From Aquisalibacillus elongatus (GTDB taxonomy: Bacteria; Bacillota; Bacilli; Bacillales; Alkalibacillaceae), in contig NZ_RKRF01000008.1 of assembly GCF_003843875.1 (NCBI RefSeq), positions 124,001 to 188,000 on the forward strand: DNA of 64,000 nucleotides. Reading direction: 5' to 3'. The position numbers and the translations under genes were made by a program. The notes under the pieces were generated by a model that made no database searches, was not told the origin of the DNA, and worked only from the letters and a program-made list of their open reading frames with translations. Numbering within the stretch: position 1 is the first letter of the stretch; each line of letters opens with the position of its first letter. Positions 46,835 through 56,051 of the stretch are shown here, in pieces.

Positions 46835-47902
46835 ATGAAAAGACATTACTTCTTAGGCGGCACGACGGCCAAAGGGTATTACCGTTTTTATGACGATTTA
46901 AAATCAATTTTAGATCGAGTGATGTTTATTGATAGTGGAATGACGTCAACGACTCACCCTATACTCAATCAGCTAGTAGAAGATTATGAGAGGGACTATG
47001 AAATAGGTTGTGTTCATAACCATGTTGAGCCAGACAAACTCGAAGCCATGGTGATCCCCGAACGGAAGCTTGCTGTTATTGACCGCTCGAAAACCGCACA
47101 TCAACCACTCCTATTCCCGAAGTTAGTAGAAAACGTTGTCTACATGGGAGAAGGTTATAACTATGAGTATTTATATCAAAATAGGAATTGCTTAACCCAG
47201 TTGTATGAGGAAAAAAGTGTTTTACAAGAACAAGCCATAAAACATTTTGAGAAAGCACATCAACATCATGAAGATATTGAGAAAATTTATATCGAGTATT
47301 TAAATTTTGATAAAGCCAATCGCGTGACTAATGACTTCATGCAAAAGCTATTCAGGTCCACTTCACTTCATAAAACCTCTCAAATCGTGCATCGATATTT
47401 AGGTGCAGCCACACCGGATGGTCCAATAGATTTCGTATTAGATTTAACGAGTGATATAGATGAACGAATTTTTATAAAAGGAAGGTCAGGTACTGGTAAG
47501 TCGACGATGCTCAGGAAAATTGTATCAGAAGCCCAAAACAGAGGAATTGATGTGGAAATATACCATTGTGGCTTCGATCCGGAGAGTTTAGATATGGTTA
47601 TTTTAAGAGAATTAAGCGTTGCCATCTTTGATGCGACAGCTCCGCATGAGCATGAACCTGAGCGTTCTAATGATCATATTTTCGATGCCTATGAGCTATT
47701 CGTAGATGGAAACCCTGATGCATCACATGAACAAGAAGTTGCTGATTTAAAAGGACTTTATAAAAGTGAGACGAAAAAAGCAACGAGTTGTCTTGATTCA
47801 ATCCGAGATAAAACACGTTCTTTTGAAAAAATTTATCAAGATTCGTTAGATGATGGATATGTTCAAGGAATTATCGCTAGAATTCAAAACTGGATCAACT
47901 AG
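46835..47902 (+). CDS. P-loop ATPase of the PRK06851 type (tandem nucleotide-binding halves)
   Basis: Cytoplasmic protein of 355 residues resembling the uncharacterised PRK06851 family. The C-terminal half has a full Walker A (KGRSGTGKST, about 214-223). The N-terminal half has a diverged copy (GGTTAKGYY, about 8-16), so the protein looks like an internal duplication. The two halves are joined by a helical segment rich in His and Glu. No operon partner. A GGGAGG ribosome-binding site precedes the ATG. Function unknown. Confidence 0.72.
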   Translation: MKRHYFLGGTTAKGYYRFYDDLKSILDRVMFIDSGMTSTTHPILNQLVEDYERDYEIGCVHNHVEPDKLEAMVIPERKLAVIDRSKTAHQPLLFPKLVENVVYMGEGYNYEYLYQNRNCLTQLYEEKSVLQEQAIKHFEKAHQHHEDIEKIYIEYLNFDKANRVTNDFMQKLFRSTSLHKTSQIVHRYLGAATPDGPIDFVLDLTSDIDERIFIKGRSGTGKSTMLRKIVSEAQNRGIDVEIYHCGFDPESLDMVILRELSVAIFDATAPHEHEPERSNDHIFDAYELFVDGNPDASHEQEVADLKGLYKSETKKATSCLDSIRDKTRSFEKIYQDSLDDGYVQGIIARIQNWIN

Positions 47903-47907
47903 TATAC

Positions 47908-47934
47908 AGCCAACCTAGTATGGGTTGGCTTAAT
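47908..47934 (+). terminator. Terminator after the PRK06851-like gene
   Basis: An 8-bp stem (47908-47915 with 47923-47930) is followed by TTAATTATTT; moderate strength. Confidence 0.68.
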
Positions 47935-47937
47935 TAT

Positions 47938-47966
47938 TTGACTTCTATTGTATTTCGTTATAAAGT
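47938..47966 (+). promoter_or_regulatory. Promoter of tcyP
   Basis: TTGACT (47938-47943), a 17-bp spacer, then TAAAGT (47961-47966). A second TATAAT lies at 48003 with a poor -35. Confidence 0.55.
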
Positions 47967-48034
47967 TTATAAATGTTTAGTAACCTTATCGGAATTATCA
48001 AGTATAATATAAAAAAGGGGAAGGGGAGAATTTT

Positions 48035-49423
48035 ATGTTTTTAGCTTTAAATATTGCCATCATGCTTGTTTTGTTAGCTATTTTATTTCAAATGCAAAAG
48101 AAGCATGTGTCATTTAGTAAACGCGTATTTTCTGGTTTAGGTTTAGGTATTTTATTAGGTATATTTCTACAAGTCGCGTATGGCTCAGATAGTGGGGTTG
48201 TATCAAGTACGACTGATTGGTTCTCACTAGTTGGTTCAGGTTATATAAGGTTACTGATGATGATTGTTATTCCACTTGTTATGGTTTCAATTATTAAAGC
48301 CATTACGAATTTGGAGAAAACATCACAACTTGGGAAAATGTCAGGTTGGATTATCGGGATTCTAGTTGGAACAGCGATGATTGCTGCAGTTGTTGGTGTT
48401 GGTACATCCGTGGCGTTTGATTTAAATGCTGATCAAATCGAAGCAGGTCAGTCTGAACAAGATCGTGGTATGTACCTAGAAGAACGTTTAGGTGATGTCG
48501 AGGACATGTCGACACCTCAAAGAATCTTAGAATTTATTCCAACTAATCCATTTCAAGATATGACGGGGGATCGAGCGACTTCTACAATTGCAGTAGTTAT
48601 TTTCTCAGCATTTATAGGAATTGCTGTATTAGGCTTACGACGAAAACGACCTGAGCAAGCTGAAATGTTTACAAAAATCGTGGATTCCGTCTATGCGGTC
48701 GTGATGAGGATTGTAACGCTCATCTTAAGATTAACACCTTATGGTATTTTAGGGTTAATGGCTAACACGGTTGCCCGCACAGATGTAGGCGGTATTATAG
48801 AACTGTCTAAATTCGTAGCAGCATCTTATGTGGCACTCCTAGTTATGTTTGTGATTCATTTAGTGATGTTAAGCTTCTCTGGTTTAAACCCATTGACGTA
48901 TGTGAAAAAAGTTTTACCAGTTCTAGGGTTTGCTTTCACTTCACGCTCAAGTGCCGGAACTATTCCACTTAACATTCAAACACAAAAGAATAACCTCGGT
49001 GTTCCAGATGGGGTTGCGGATATGTCGGCATCATTTGGGGCAACTATTGGGCAAAATGGCTGTGCCGGTATTTATCCGGCAATGTTAGCAGTGATGATTG
49101 CGCCGACCGTAGGCATTAATCCGTTAGAACCAAGCTTCTTGCTAATGTTAATATTAGTGATAGGTATCAGTTCATTTGGTGTTGCAGGTGTCGGCGGTGG
49201 TGCGACATTCGCAGCGTTAATCGTCCTATCAGCCATGGATCTTCCAGTTTACTTGGCAGGTCTGCTCATCTCGATCGAACCATTAATCGATATGGGACGC
49301 ACAGCTCTTAACGTAAACGGAGCGATGACATCCGGTGCCATCACATCACGAATTTTAGGAACACATAACAAAGAACGTTACCAAGATCCAAGTGCAAACC
49401 AAATTGACACGTCAGAGTTTTAA
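48035..49423 (+). CDS. tcyP: L-cystine:cation symporter
   Basis: Dicarboxylate/amino-acid:cation symporter family member, 462 residues and 8-9 membrane segments with two re-entrant loops. The serine-rich hairpin FTSRSSAGTIPLN and GATIGQNGCAGIYPAM match TcyP, the single-component cystine importer of Bacillales. A GGGGAAGGGGAG region precedes the ATG. Monocistronic. Confidence 0.92.
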   Translation: MFLALNIAIMLVLLAILFQMQKKHVSFSKRVFSGLGLGILLGIFLQVAYGSDSGVVSSTTDWFSLVGSGYIRLLMMIVIPLVMVSIIKAITNLEKTSQLGKMSGWIIGILVGTAMIAAVVGVGTSVAFDLNADQIEAGQSEQDRGMYLEERLGDVEDMSTPQRILEFIPTNPFQDMTGDRATSTIAVVIFSAFIGIAVLGLRRKRPEQAEMFTKIVDSVYAVVMRIVTLILRLTPYGILGLMANTVARTDVGGIIELSKFVAASYVALLVMFVIHLVMLSFSGLNPLTYVKKVLPVLGFAFTSRSSAGTIPLNIQTQKNNLGVPDGVADMSASFGATIGQNGCAGIYPAMLAVMIAPTVGINPLEPSFLLMLILVIGISSFGVAGVGGGATFAALIVLSAMDLPVYLAGLLISIEPLIDMGRTALNVNGAMTSGAITSRILGTHNKERYQDPSANQIDTSEF

Positions 49424-49440
49424 ATTGTTTTGTTATATAA

Positions 49441-49473
49441 AAGTCGATGGCTTCAGGCCGTCGACTTTTTTTG
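49441..49473 (+). terminator. Terminator of tcyP
   Basis: A 12-bp stem (49441-49452 with 49458-49469, one G-U pair) is followed by a T run. Confidence 0.9.
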
Positions 49474-49562
49474 TAGAATCACTATTACCGCGTTAAATCT
49501 TTTATTAAAGGAAAAAGTATGAAATAATATGATAGAGAAAACATGATCGAGGGAGTGTCATA

Positions 49563-50798
49563 ATGATTCCGACGAAAGAACAATTGCAGAAGTATGCAAA
49601 CTTAGCTATCAAACAAGGCGTGAATATTCAAAAAGGGCAAGCACTGTCCATTAACGCGCCTATTGAAGCAAGAGAGTTTGTTCACTATGTCGTTGAAGCG
49701 GCATATGATGCAGGTGCAGAAGGCGTGAGAGTTAACTGGTCTGATGAATACCTCACACGTCAGGCTTACGACCGTGAGCCGATTAATGTCTTAGAAGATG
49801 TACCTCAATGGCAAGTGGATAAAAACTTAAGCCACGTCCAAAAAGGCGGTGCACTATTAAACATTTATGCACCAAATCCAGATTTACTCGAAGGCGTCGA
49901 TCCTGAACGGGTTGCCAAGGCTACAAAAGCTAGAAGCCAGGCGCTAAACGAATATAAAACATACATCATGAATGACCGTGTTCAATGGTCGATCGTTTCA
50001 GTTCCTACTGAAAAATGGGCAAAGAAAATTTTCCCTAATAAAAATACGGACGAAGCCGTAACAGCTCTTTGGGAACAAATTTTCTCGATTGTCCGAGTGG
50101 ACCGTGAAGATCCTATTCAAGCTTGGAAAGAACATAATGAAACATTATTTAGTATTAGAGATTATTTAAACGGTAAACAATATGATGCATTAGAATATCA
50201 ATCAGAAGGAACGAATTTAACAGTTAAACTTCCAGAGAATCATATCTGGTCTGGTGGAGGAGCTAAAGCTGAAAATGGCGCTCAGTTTAATCCGAATATG
50301 CCAACTGAAGAAGTATTTACAGCGCCACACCGTGAAGGGATTAACGGAACAGTCACGAACACAAAACCGTTAAACTATAATGGCAATTTAATCGATGGGT
50401 TCACGTTAACGTTTGAAGACGGAAAAGTCGTTGATTATCAAGCCGAACAAGGTGAAGAAACGCTGAAACATTTATTAGATACGGACGAAGGGGCAGTCCG
50501 CATCGGAGAGATTGCGTTAGTACCGCATTCATCACCAATCTCTCAGTCCGATTTAATTTTCTATAACACGTTATACGATGAGAATGCCTCTTGCCATATG
50601 GCTTTAGGTGAGGCTTACCCAACTAATCTTAAAGACGGTGAAAAAATGTCCAAAGATGAGTTGAAGGAAAAAGGCATTAACACGAGCCTAGTTCACGAAG
50701 ACTTTATGATTGGTTCAGCTGACCTAACTGTTTACGGTGTTACAAAAGATGGCAAAAAAGAAGTCATTATTGAAAATGGTGACTGGGCAATAGAATAA
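49563..50798 (+). CDS. M29-family metal-dependent aminopeptidase (AmpS/PepT type)
   Basis: Cytosolic thermophilic-aminopeptidase family enzyme, 411 residues. Metal-binding region features are visible: EVFTAPHREGINGTV, GEIALVPHSSPIS and NTLYDENASCHMALGEAY carry the family's Glu, His and Asp ligands. It removes N-terminal residues from peptides. A GAGGGAG ribosome-binding site precedes the ATG. Monocistronic. Confidence 0.93.
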   Translation: MIPTKEQLQKYANLAIKQGVNIQKGQALSINAPIEAREFVHYVVEAAYDAGAEGVRVNWSDEYLTRQAYDREPINVLEDVPQWQVDKNLSHVQKGGALLNIYAPNPDLLEGVDPERVAKATKARSQALNEYKTYIMNDRVQWSIVSVPTEKWAKKIFPNKNTDEAVTALWEQIFSIVRVDREDPIQAWKEHNETLFSIRDYLNGKQYDALEYQSEGTNLTVKLPENHIWSGGGAKAENGAQFNPNMPTEEVFTAPHREGINGTVTNTKPLNYNGNLIDGFTLTFEDGKVVDYQAEQGEETLKHLLDTDEGAVRIGEIALVPHSSPISQSDLIFYNTLYDENASCHMALGEAYPTNLKDGEKMSKDELKEKGINTSLVHEDFMIGSADLTVYGVTKDGKKEVIIENGDWAIE

Positions 50799-50806
50799 GC
50801 TATCAT

Positions 50807-50838
50807 AAAAAAGATGGGATGTTTTCTCATCTTTTTTG
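50807..50838 (+). terminator. Terminator of the M29 aminopeptidase gene
   Basis: A 13-bp A/T-rich stem (50807-50819 with 50825-50837), with T residues in the 3' arm. Confidence 0.78.
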
Positions 50839-50882
50839 TTATATACTGGAATTAAACATAAAAGAGAATTGGAGTATTAGCT

Positions 50883-52124
50883 ATGAAACTTGATGGAAAG
50901 CTAATCAAATGGCACCGGACGAATCAAAAATTAACTCAGGAGCAATTAGCAGAGGGGATTTGTTCTGTAACACAGTTAAGTAAAATTGAGAACAGTCAAA
51001 TCCATGCCAATGTGGACGTGTTAACCCAAATTGCGGACCGGTTGCAATTCCCGAGCCATAAATTCACGAAGCCAGTTGATGAACAATTGAAAGCACTTAT
51101 CGAAGAGTGGTTATCAGCCATTCACGAATTCGACTTGCCGAATGTTAATCGAATCTATGCCGAGTTAAAACATCTTGAAAAAGAGGCGCTTCACTACGAC
51201 TTAGAGTTTTTATATGATTTAGCTTACTTCGGTTATACGCTAATTACGAAACAATTGAAAGAAGCGAATCAACTAAACGAAAAAATCATGAAGTATGAAG
51301 CTATTTTTAATGAAATTCATCCTTATAGTTATCATAAATTCATTGCAAAGTATTTAAAAGACAAGTCATTATACTTCGATTCGTTAAGGCATTTAGAAAT
51401 TGCTGAAGGTATTTTACAAGACGAGGATGACCCAGAACTTTTTATATTACTAGCTGGAGTTCATAGTCAATTAGACCATATTCTATCTTCGAATGACTAT
51501 GCGAGGTCAGCCTTAAGAATTTTTCAGGATAAGTTGTATTATACGAGAATAATAGAATGTGAGATTATCTTAAGCTCGAACTTTATATTAGTAGGAGAAT
51601 ACCAAGTCGCAGAGGAAAAATTACAACGTATAATAGCACTTATTGATGAAAAGTTTGACCAAAGCATGGTCTCTAAAATCTATTTTCAAATGAGCGCAGT
51701 TTATATTATGCGTGGAGAATTAGATGCTGCCATCCAACTGGCGCAGGAAACATTAGCGTTTGATATTAATCAAATTGAGCTGATGCATTTGCGGTATGTT
51801 TTGGCTCATAGTTATTATTTAAAAGGTGATTATCATTCGTGTGACAAGGTCATTCAACAAAGTACAGAAATAGCCGAAGAATTTGGACTTGATTATTACT
51901 TAATCAAATTCAAGACATTAAAACTCCTAATTGATGAAGAATACGATCGGTTAATTGACTATTTACGAAACCGTGCATTGCCATTTTTAAATGCCACTGG
52001 GCAAGCGTTTGACTTAAAATTCTACTATAAATTGTTGGGAAAATTGTTGTATCAGCTCAAACGATACAAGCTTGCGGCAGAGGTTTTGTTAGAAGCAAAC
52101 CAGCAAGGAATCGTGACGAAGTGA
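50883..52124 (+). CDS. XRE HTH-TPR regulator (RRNPP/NprR-like)
   Basis: A 413-residue regulator: helix-turn-helix of the XRE type (about 7-60, LTQEQLAEGICSVTQLSKIEN), then a long TPR superhelix. This architecture is shared with the peptide-sensing RRNPP regulators (NprR, PlcR, Rgg). No Phr-like exported pheromone gene is visible; the only small ORF nearby (52314-52442) has no signal peptide. TTGGAG precedes the ATG. The target genes are unknown. Confidence 0.83.
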   Translation: MKLDGKLIKWHRTNQKLTQEQLAEGICSVTQLSKIENSQIHANVDVLTQIADRLQFPSHKFTKPVDEQLKALIEEWLSAIHEFDLPNVNRIYAELKHLEKEALHYDLEFLYDLAYFGYTLITKQLKEANQLNEKIMKYEAIFNEIHPYSYHKFIAKYLKDKSLYFDSLRHLEIAEGILQDEDDPELFILLAGVHSQLDHILSSNDYARSALRIFQDKLYYTRIIECEIILSSNFILVGEYQVAEEKLQRIIALIDEKFDQSMVSKIYFQMSAVYIMRGELDAAIQLAQETLAFDINQIELMHLRYVLAHSYYLKGDYHSCDKVIQQSTEIAEEFGLDYYLIKFKTLKLLIDEEYDRLIDYLRNRALPFLNATGQAFDLKFYYKLLGKLLYQLKRYKLAAEVLLEANQQGIVTK

Positions 52125-52173
52125 TGAAAAAATTAAATTTTCGATGCAAAAATTTATAATTTTCTAAAAAATA

Positions 52174-52201
52174 TTTCACTTTTTTCATTTTTTTGTATAA
52201 T
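52174..52201 (+). promoter_or_regulatory. Possible promoter of the 42-residue ORF
   Basis: TATAAT at 52196-52201 with TTTCAC 16 bp upstream. The -35 is weak. The leader to the ORF is about 110 bases. Confidence 0.45.
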
Positions 52202-52313
52202 GGACATAGGTTATGATTCTTCAGCGATGACGTATGCGTGTCATATTTTGTTGACGATATAATTATATATAGTGGTGGGGATCTATTTATATAGGTGTGG
52301 GGAGGAATTATTA

Positions 52314-52442
52314 ATGCTGAAGTATGATAGGTTTGTCAACAAATTCGAGACAAGGTTAGGGAGAGACCTTTGTCCGAAAGAAAAAGATTTTATCACCTGG
52401 GTGTGGCAGAAACATAAAGGTGAATCACGCATAAAAAAATAA
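52314..52442 (+). CDS. Small 42-residue basic protein
   Basis: This ORF is below common length cut-offs but well supported: GGGGAGG sits eight bases before the ATG, a TATAAT lies upstream and a terminator follows 16 bases after the stop. It encodes an amphipathic basic helix-rich peptide (LKYDRFVNKFETRLGRDLC, then KEKDFITWVWQKHKG) with one Cys and no signal peptide. I do not recognise the family. It follows the HTH-TPR regulator and may be its target or partner. Confidence 0.62.
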   Translation: MLKYDRFVNKFETRLGRDLCPKEKDFITWVWQKHKGESRIKK

Positions 52443-52457
52443 CAGACAAGCAATTAG

Positions 52458-52486
52458 CACTGCTGTAATAGGCAGTGTTTTTTATT
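52458..52486 (+). terminator. Terminator of the 42-residue ORF
   Basis: A 6-bp CACTGC stem (52458-52463 with 52472-52477) is followed by TTTTTTATT. Confidence 0.8.
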
Positions 52487-52617
52487 CTCTATTGAGAGAG
52501 ACTATTTTGTGTAGAGTGTTTTTTTACATAACCGCTGTAATACGTTAAATTTTTACTTTGTTGGATGCGCTAACATGTGCTATATTAGTAAAATCAAATT
52601 AAAGTGAGGTGGATGAT

Positions 52618-53946
52618 GTGGATCATTGGAAAACGAGATTCGGATTTATGCTTGCTGCAATTGGGTCAGCAGTCGGGTTAGGTAATATTTGGCGTTTCCC
52701 TTACATTACGGGTGAATATGGGGGCGCGACGTTTTTATTAGTTTATTTAGTATTTGTTTTCTTACTCGGTATTCCGTTATTATTAGCGGAGTTTAGTATT
52801 GGGAAGGCAGGACAAAAAGACGCAGTCGGTTCATTTAAGAATTTAGCGCCTAATACGAAGTGGCATTGGACAGGCTTTATGGGCGTTATTGGCGGTATTT
52901 TAATATTGAGTTTTTACAGCGTTGTTGCTGGTTGGTCTTTATATTATTTATATAGTTATGTTACAGGTCAGTTTACTGATGTAACGCCAGATGGTTTCGG
53001 ACCGATTTTTGAAGACTGGATTTCTAATAGTCTTTCACCATTATTTTGGCAAGTATTGTTCTTAGGTGTAACGTTATTGATTGTCGTTCGAGGCATTAAA
53101 GGTGGAATTGAAAAAGCGAATGTCCTATTAATGCCAGTTTTAGCGTTATTAATGGTTTTTATGGCAATGTATGTGTTAACGCTAGATGGCGCATGGGAAG
53201 GCATGAAGTTTTTATTCCAACCGGAGTGGTCACAGCTTGGAAATCCTGACCTCTATTTAACGGCACTTGGGCAAGCCTTTTTCTCACTAAGCCTGGGTGT
53301 TGCAGGAATGTTAACTTACGCTAGTTATTTGAAGGAAAAAGATCGCTTGCCAGCAGCTACTGTTGGCATAGGTGTACTTGATACTGTTTTTGCAGTAATT
53401 GCCGGAATTATGATCTTCCCAGCTGTCTTTAGTTTTGGCTTGGATATTGGTCAAGGCCCGCCGTTAGTTTTTATTACACTACCGAGCATTTTTGCTAGCA
53501 TGCCGATGGGAACGATTGTAGCGATCATCTTCTTTGGACTTTTAACAATGGCGGCACTATCATCAGCCATTTCGCTATTAGAGCTTCCGGTTTCGTTTTT
53601 CTCAAGAACGGTCGGTATGACAAGAAAAGCAGCCACATATATGTGTACGTCGATTATTTTTGTATTAGGTATCGCATCTTCCCTAGGCTTTGGTATTTGG
53701 AGCGGCGTTGGTATTGGGGATAAGAACATCCTTGATGTCATTGATTTTGTGACAGCTAATATTACGCTTCCTTTAGGTGCGATTTTGATGGCTGTCTTTG
53801 TTGGCTGGTATTTAGATAAAGAACAAGCGATTAAAAATAGTGAAATCGAAACGCCAGTTGTTGCGAATGTTTGGTATGTCATCGTGAAGTACTTGGCACC
53901 TGTCATCGTGTTATTAATCGCGATTGCATCTATCTTTGTATTATAA
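52618..53946 (+). CDS. Sodium-dependent transporter, NSS (SNF) family
   Basis: LeuT-type symporter of 442 residues and about 11-12 membrane segments. The first helix GFMLAAIGSAVGLGNIWRFPY carries the unwound substrate and sodium site. It imports an amino acid or related solute with Na+. GTG 52618 fits the GAGGTGGAT ribosome-binding site best; the frame is also open at GTG 52609. Substrate unknown. Confidence 0.9.
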   Translation: MDHWKTRFGFMLAAIGSAVGLGNIWRFPYITGEYGGATFLLVYLVFVFLLGIPLLLAEFSIGKAGQKDAVGSFKNLAPNTKWHWTGFMGVIGGILILSFYSVVAGWSLYYLYSYVTGQFTDVTPDGFGPIFEDWISNSLSPLFWQVLFLGVTLLIVVRGIKGGIEKANVLLMPVLALLMVFMAMYVLTLDGAWEGMKFLFQPEWSQLGNPDLYLTALGQAFFSLSLGVAGMLTYASYLKEKDRLPAATVGIGVLDTVFAVIAGIMIFPAVFSFGLDIGQGPPLVFITLPSIFASMPMGTIVAIIFFGLLTMAALSSAISLLELPVSFFSRTVGMTRKAATYMCTSIIFVLGIASSLGFGIWSGVGIGDKNILDVIDFVTANITLPLGAILMAVFVGWYLDKEQAIKNSEIETPVVANVWYVIVKYLAPVIVLLIAIASIFVL

Positions 53947-54009
53947 TTCAGTTTTTATAGTCCCCGTGTTAAACTATTTGTGTATTGAATCATAGTAGGA
54001 GGAACCATT

Positions 54010-54300
54010 ATGTCCGTTTCGTATCATGCGATCATACGTCAGATGAAAAAAGAACTCAACTCGTTAGATGATTCATCTTCACAGCAAGATGTGTTATCAA
54101 AAATTCACGTGATTAAGTCGTTGGCCGATGTCGTCATTAATTCTTATGATGATTATGGAGAAACTACTGTTTCCGCTGAGACGGTCGCGAAAGCTGATAT
54201 CAGTGAAGCGGAGGCCCGAGCGATGGGCGTTCGACCTAAAAAACAAGAAGATCGCATGGAAGAAGATGATGCAAACGGCGATTCGATTTTTGATTTTTAA
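54010..54300 (+). CDS. ywdI: YwdI-family protein
   Basis: A 96-residue helical, acidic protein of the uncharacterised YwdI family of Bacillales. The N-terminal helices (about 5-55) resemble a small bundle; the tail is acidic and disordered, ending SIFDF. AGGAGG precedes the ATG. It lies 18 bp before ywdK, the same pair as in B. subtilis. Confidence 0.82.
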   Translation: MSVSYHAIIRQMKKELNSLDDSSSQQDVLSKIHVIKSLADVVINSYDDYGETTVSAETVAKADISEAEARAMGVRPKKQEDRMEEDDANGDSIFDF

Positions 54301-54318
54301 GCAAAAAGGGGACTAAGC

Positions 54319-54690
54319 ATGAAAGCATTACTTTTAATCGGTGTTATTAACGGATTCCTTGCCGTTGCGTTAGGAGCTTTCGGCGCGCACGGTTTAGAGG
54401 GGAAATTAAGCGACAAAATGCTCGAAACTTGGGAAAAAGCGGTCCAATATCAGATGTTCCATACGATGGCAATTTTCATTGCAGCTATTTTACTCATCCG
54501 CTTTGATATTTCATCGTTCGCAACTGCCGGATGGACATTCTTGATAGGCATCATCTTATTCTCAGGGAGCTTATATATTTATTCACTCACACAGGTCAAA
54601 ACCTTTGCCATGATCACGCCAATCGGTGGCGTTGCCTTTTTAATCGGCTGGGTGTTAATAGGCCTTGGTGCAATGAAAGTTGTAGGGTAA
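54319..54690 (+). CDS. ywdK: DUF423 membrane protein YwdK
   Basis: Small integral membrane protein of 123 residues with four hydrophobic segments and the DUF423 opening GVINGFLAVALGAFGAHGLE. Function unknown. AAAAGGGG precedes the ATG. Co-transcribed with ywdI and ended by a strong terminator. Confidence 0.9.
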   Translation: MKALLLIGVINGFLAVALGAFGAHGLEGKLSDKMLETWEKAVQYQMFHTMAIFIAAILLIRFDISSFATAGWTFLIGIILFSGSLYIYSLTQVKTFAMITPIGGVAFLIGWVLIGLGAMKVVG

Positions 54691-54720
54691 AAGAGACTGG
54701 ATTTCCAGTCTCTTTTTTTT
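54690..54720 (+). terminator. Terminator of ywdI-ywdK
   Basis: A 12-bp stem (54690-54701 with 54704-54715) with a very tight loop is followed by eight T residues. Confidence 0.92.
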
Positions 54721-54786
54721 GGCTTGTCAAATGGTCAGAATTTTTTATAATATAATTATCTAATAGGAGAGGAAGGTCCAAGATTC

Positions 54787-55785
54787 ATGATCGTCAAAAA
54801 TGTATATTGCCCACCTTACTTGTTGCAGTTGGATTGTTTAATAATAAGGCTTCTCCTGCAACACCCCCAGTATCCAACCGTACTAGATTGGCTCACTCGC
54901 GAACGCGCCGGATTCTACGGCGAAAGTCAGCTCAAATTTCCATTAAGTAAACTCGACTTTACCCACGACCGTTTTCATTACCTACGACTTCAAAATGAAC
55001 AAGGTCAGTTTTTTCAAATGGACTGGCTAGTATTGACTCAAAGCTTCATCCTAATAATTGAAGCAAAAAATTATAGCGACGAAGTTATTTTTAATGAAGA
55101 CTTTAACCAGGTCATACATAAGGAAAAAGTCTATCAAGACCCGGTCTTGCAAGTAGAAGAGCAAAAATATCAACTCGAAATGTGGCTTCAACACCACAAT
55201 CTCCCTCAACTACCAATCGTCACCCTCGTCGTGATGACCAACTCAAATGCCAAATTAAAAGCCACTAACCCGAACACTACTTACAAGAACAAAATTATCA
55301 CTCTTCCAAAAGTCTCAAGTAAAATTCGACAGATTGTATCACATTATACGCAGCCTCAGATTAATTTAAGCGACATGAAGTGGATTAGCTCACAGCTGTT
55401 AAACCACCACCAAGATTATGTTCCGGATATTTTAGAGAAGGCAGGAGTGCGTTTCATAGATTTGCAACAAGGCGTCGTCTGCCCGTCGTGTAGTAGACTC
55501 GGAATGAGACTTGTGAACTTGCGCTGGCAATGTGACAATTGCGGTTTGAGATCAGCTGATGCGTATATGACAGCTTTGAAGGATTTGTTTTTGTTAGGTA
55601 AACGTCATATAACTAAGAAAGAGTTTATGAGTTTTGCAAACGTTAAATCTCCTGATTCTGCTAAGAAAATGTTGAAAAGATCAGGGCAGAAAATGATTAA
55701 GAATGGACGTTATACTAAATATTTGTTGGATTTTGATTATGAAAAAGACTTTGATTACCTTAAGAATTCAAGAAGAAGACGATAG
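54787..55785 (+). CDS. NERD-domain protein with C-terminal zinc ribbon
   Basis: A 332-residue protein. The NERD nuclease-related domain (about 35-150) has QMDWLVLTQSFILIIEAKNY, containing the D and ExK of a nuclease-like core. A zinc ribbon with two CxxC motifs (CPSC and CDNC) lies near residues 230-258, and a basic C-terminus ends RRRR. A nucleic-acid role is probable. It has no operon partner; the 3' end runs into the 21-bp CCCG array. Confidence 0.82.
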   Translation: MIVKNVYCPPYLLQLDCLIIRLLLQHPQYPTVLDWLTRERAGFYGESQLKFPLSKLDFTHDRFHYLRLQNEQGQFFQMDWLVLTQSFILIIEAKNYSDEVIFNEDFNQVIHKEKVYQDPVLQVEEQKYQLEMWLQHHNLPQLPIVTLVVMTNSNAKLKATNPNTTYKNKIITLPKVSSKIRQIVSHYTQPQINLSDMKWISSQLLNHHQDYVPDILEKAGVRFIDLQQGVVCPSCSRLGMRLVNLRWQCDNCGLRSADAYMTALKDLFLLGKRHITKKEFMSFANVKSPDSAKKMLKRSGQKMIKNGRYTKYLLDFDYEKDFDYLKNSRRRR

Positions 55786-55790
55786 TAAAA

Positions 55791-55985
55791 CAGGCCCGCT
55801 GGGATAGTGAACGTACCCAATAGAAGGAGAAAAAGGCCCGCTAGAGAAGCAAACGTACCCGTTGGAGAGAGGAACAGGCCCGCTGGAGGAGCGAACGTAC
55901 CCGTTGGAGAGAGGAACAGGCCCGCTAGAGGAGCAAACGTACCCGTTGGAGAGAACAAACACACCCGCTAGGAGAACAAAACCAC
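55791..55985. repeat. 21-bp-phased CCCG array (longest in the window)
   Basis: CCC cores occur at 55795, 55816, 55837, 55858, 55879, 55900, 55921, 55942 and 55964: seven spacings of exactly 21 bp and one of 22. Units alternate between AGGCCCGCT and CGTACCCGTT forms, giving a 42-bp higher-order repeat. It starts six bases after the NERD gene stop. Open frames through it are composition artefacts. Confidence 0.92.
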
Positions 55986-56016
55986 CTTCAAAATAGCCAC
56001 ACCACCCCTCAACAAT

Positions 56017-56045
56017 CAAAAACGCCCCCGGAAGCCCGGGGGCGT
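56017..56045 (-). terminator. Terminator of the BMP-chemoreceptor operon
   Basis: A 10-bp GC stem (56022-56031 with 56036-56045) has a T run on the minus strand. Confidence 0.88.
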
Positions 56046-56051
56046 AACCTA

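Noticed and set aside
55768-56019. Minus-strand ORFs with heptad-like repeats (SPTGTFA, PLAG) over the CCCG array
   Set aside because: They arise because a 21-bp period is a multiple of three, so any stop-free frame becomes a 7-residue repeat. There is no ribosome-binding site, and two frames are open at once.
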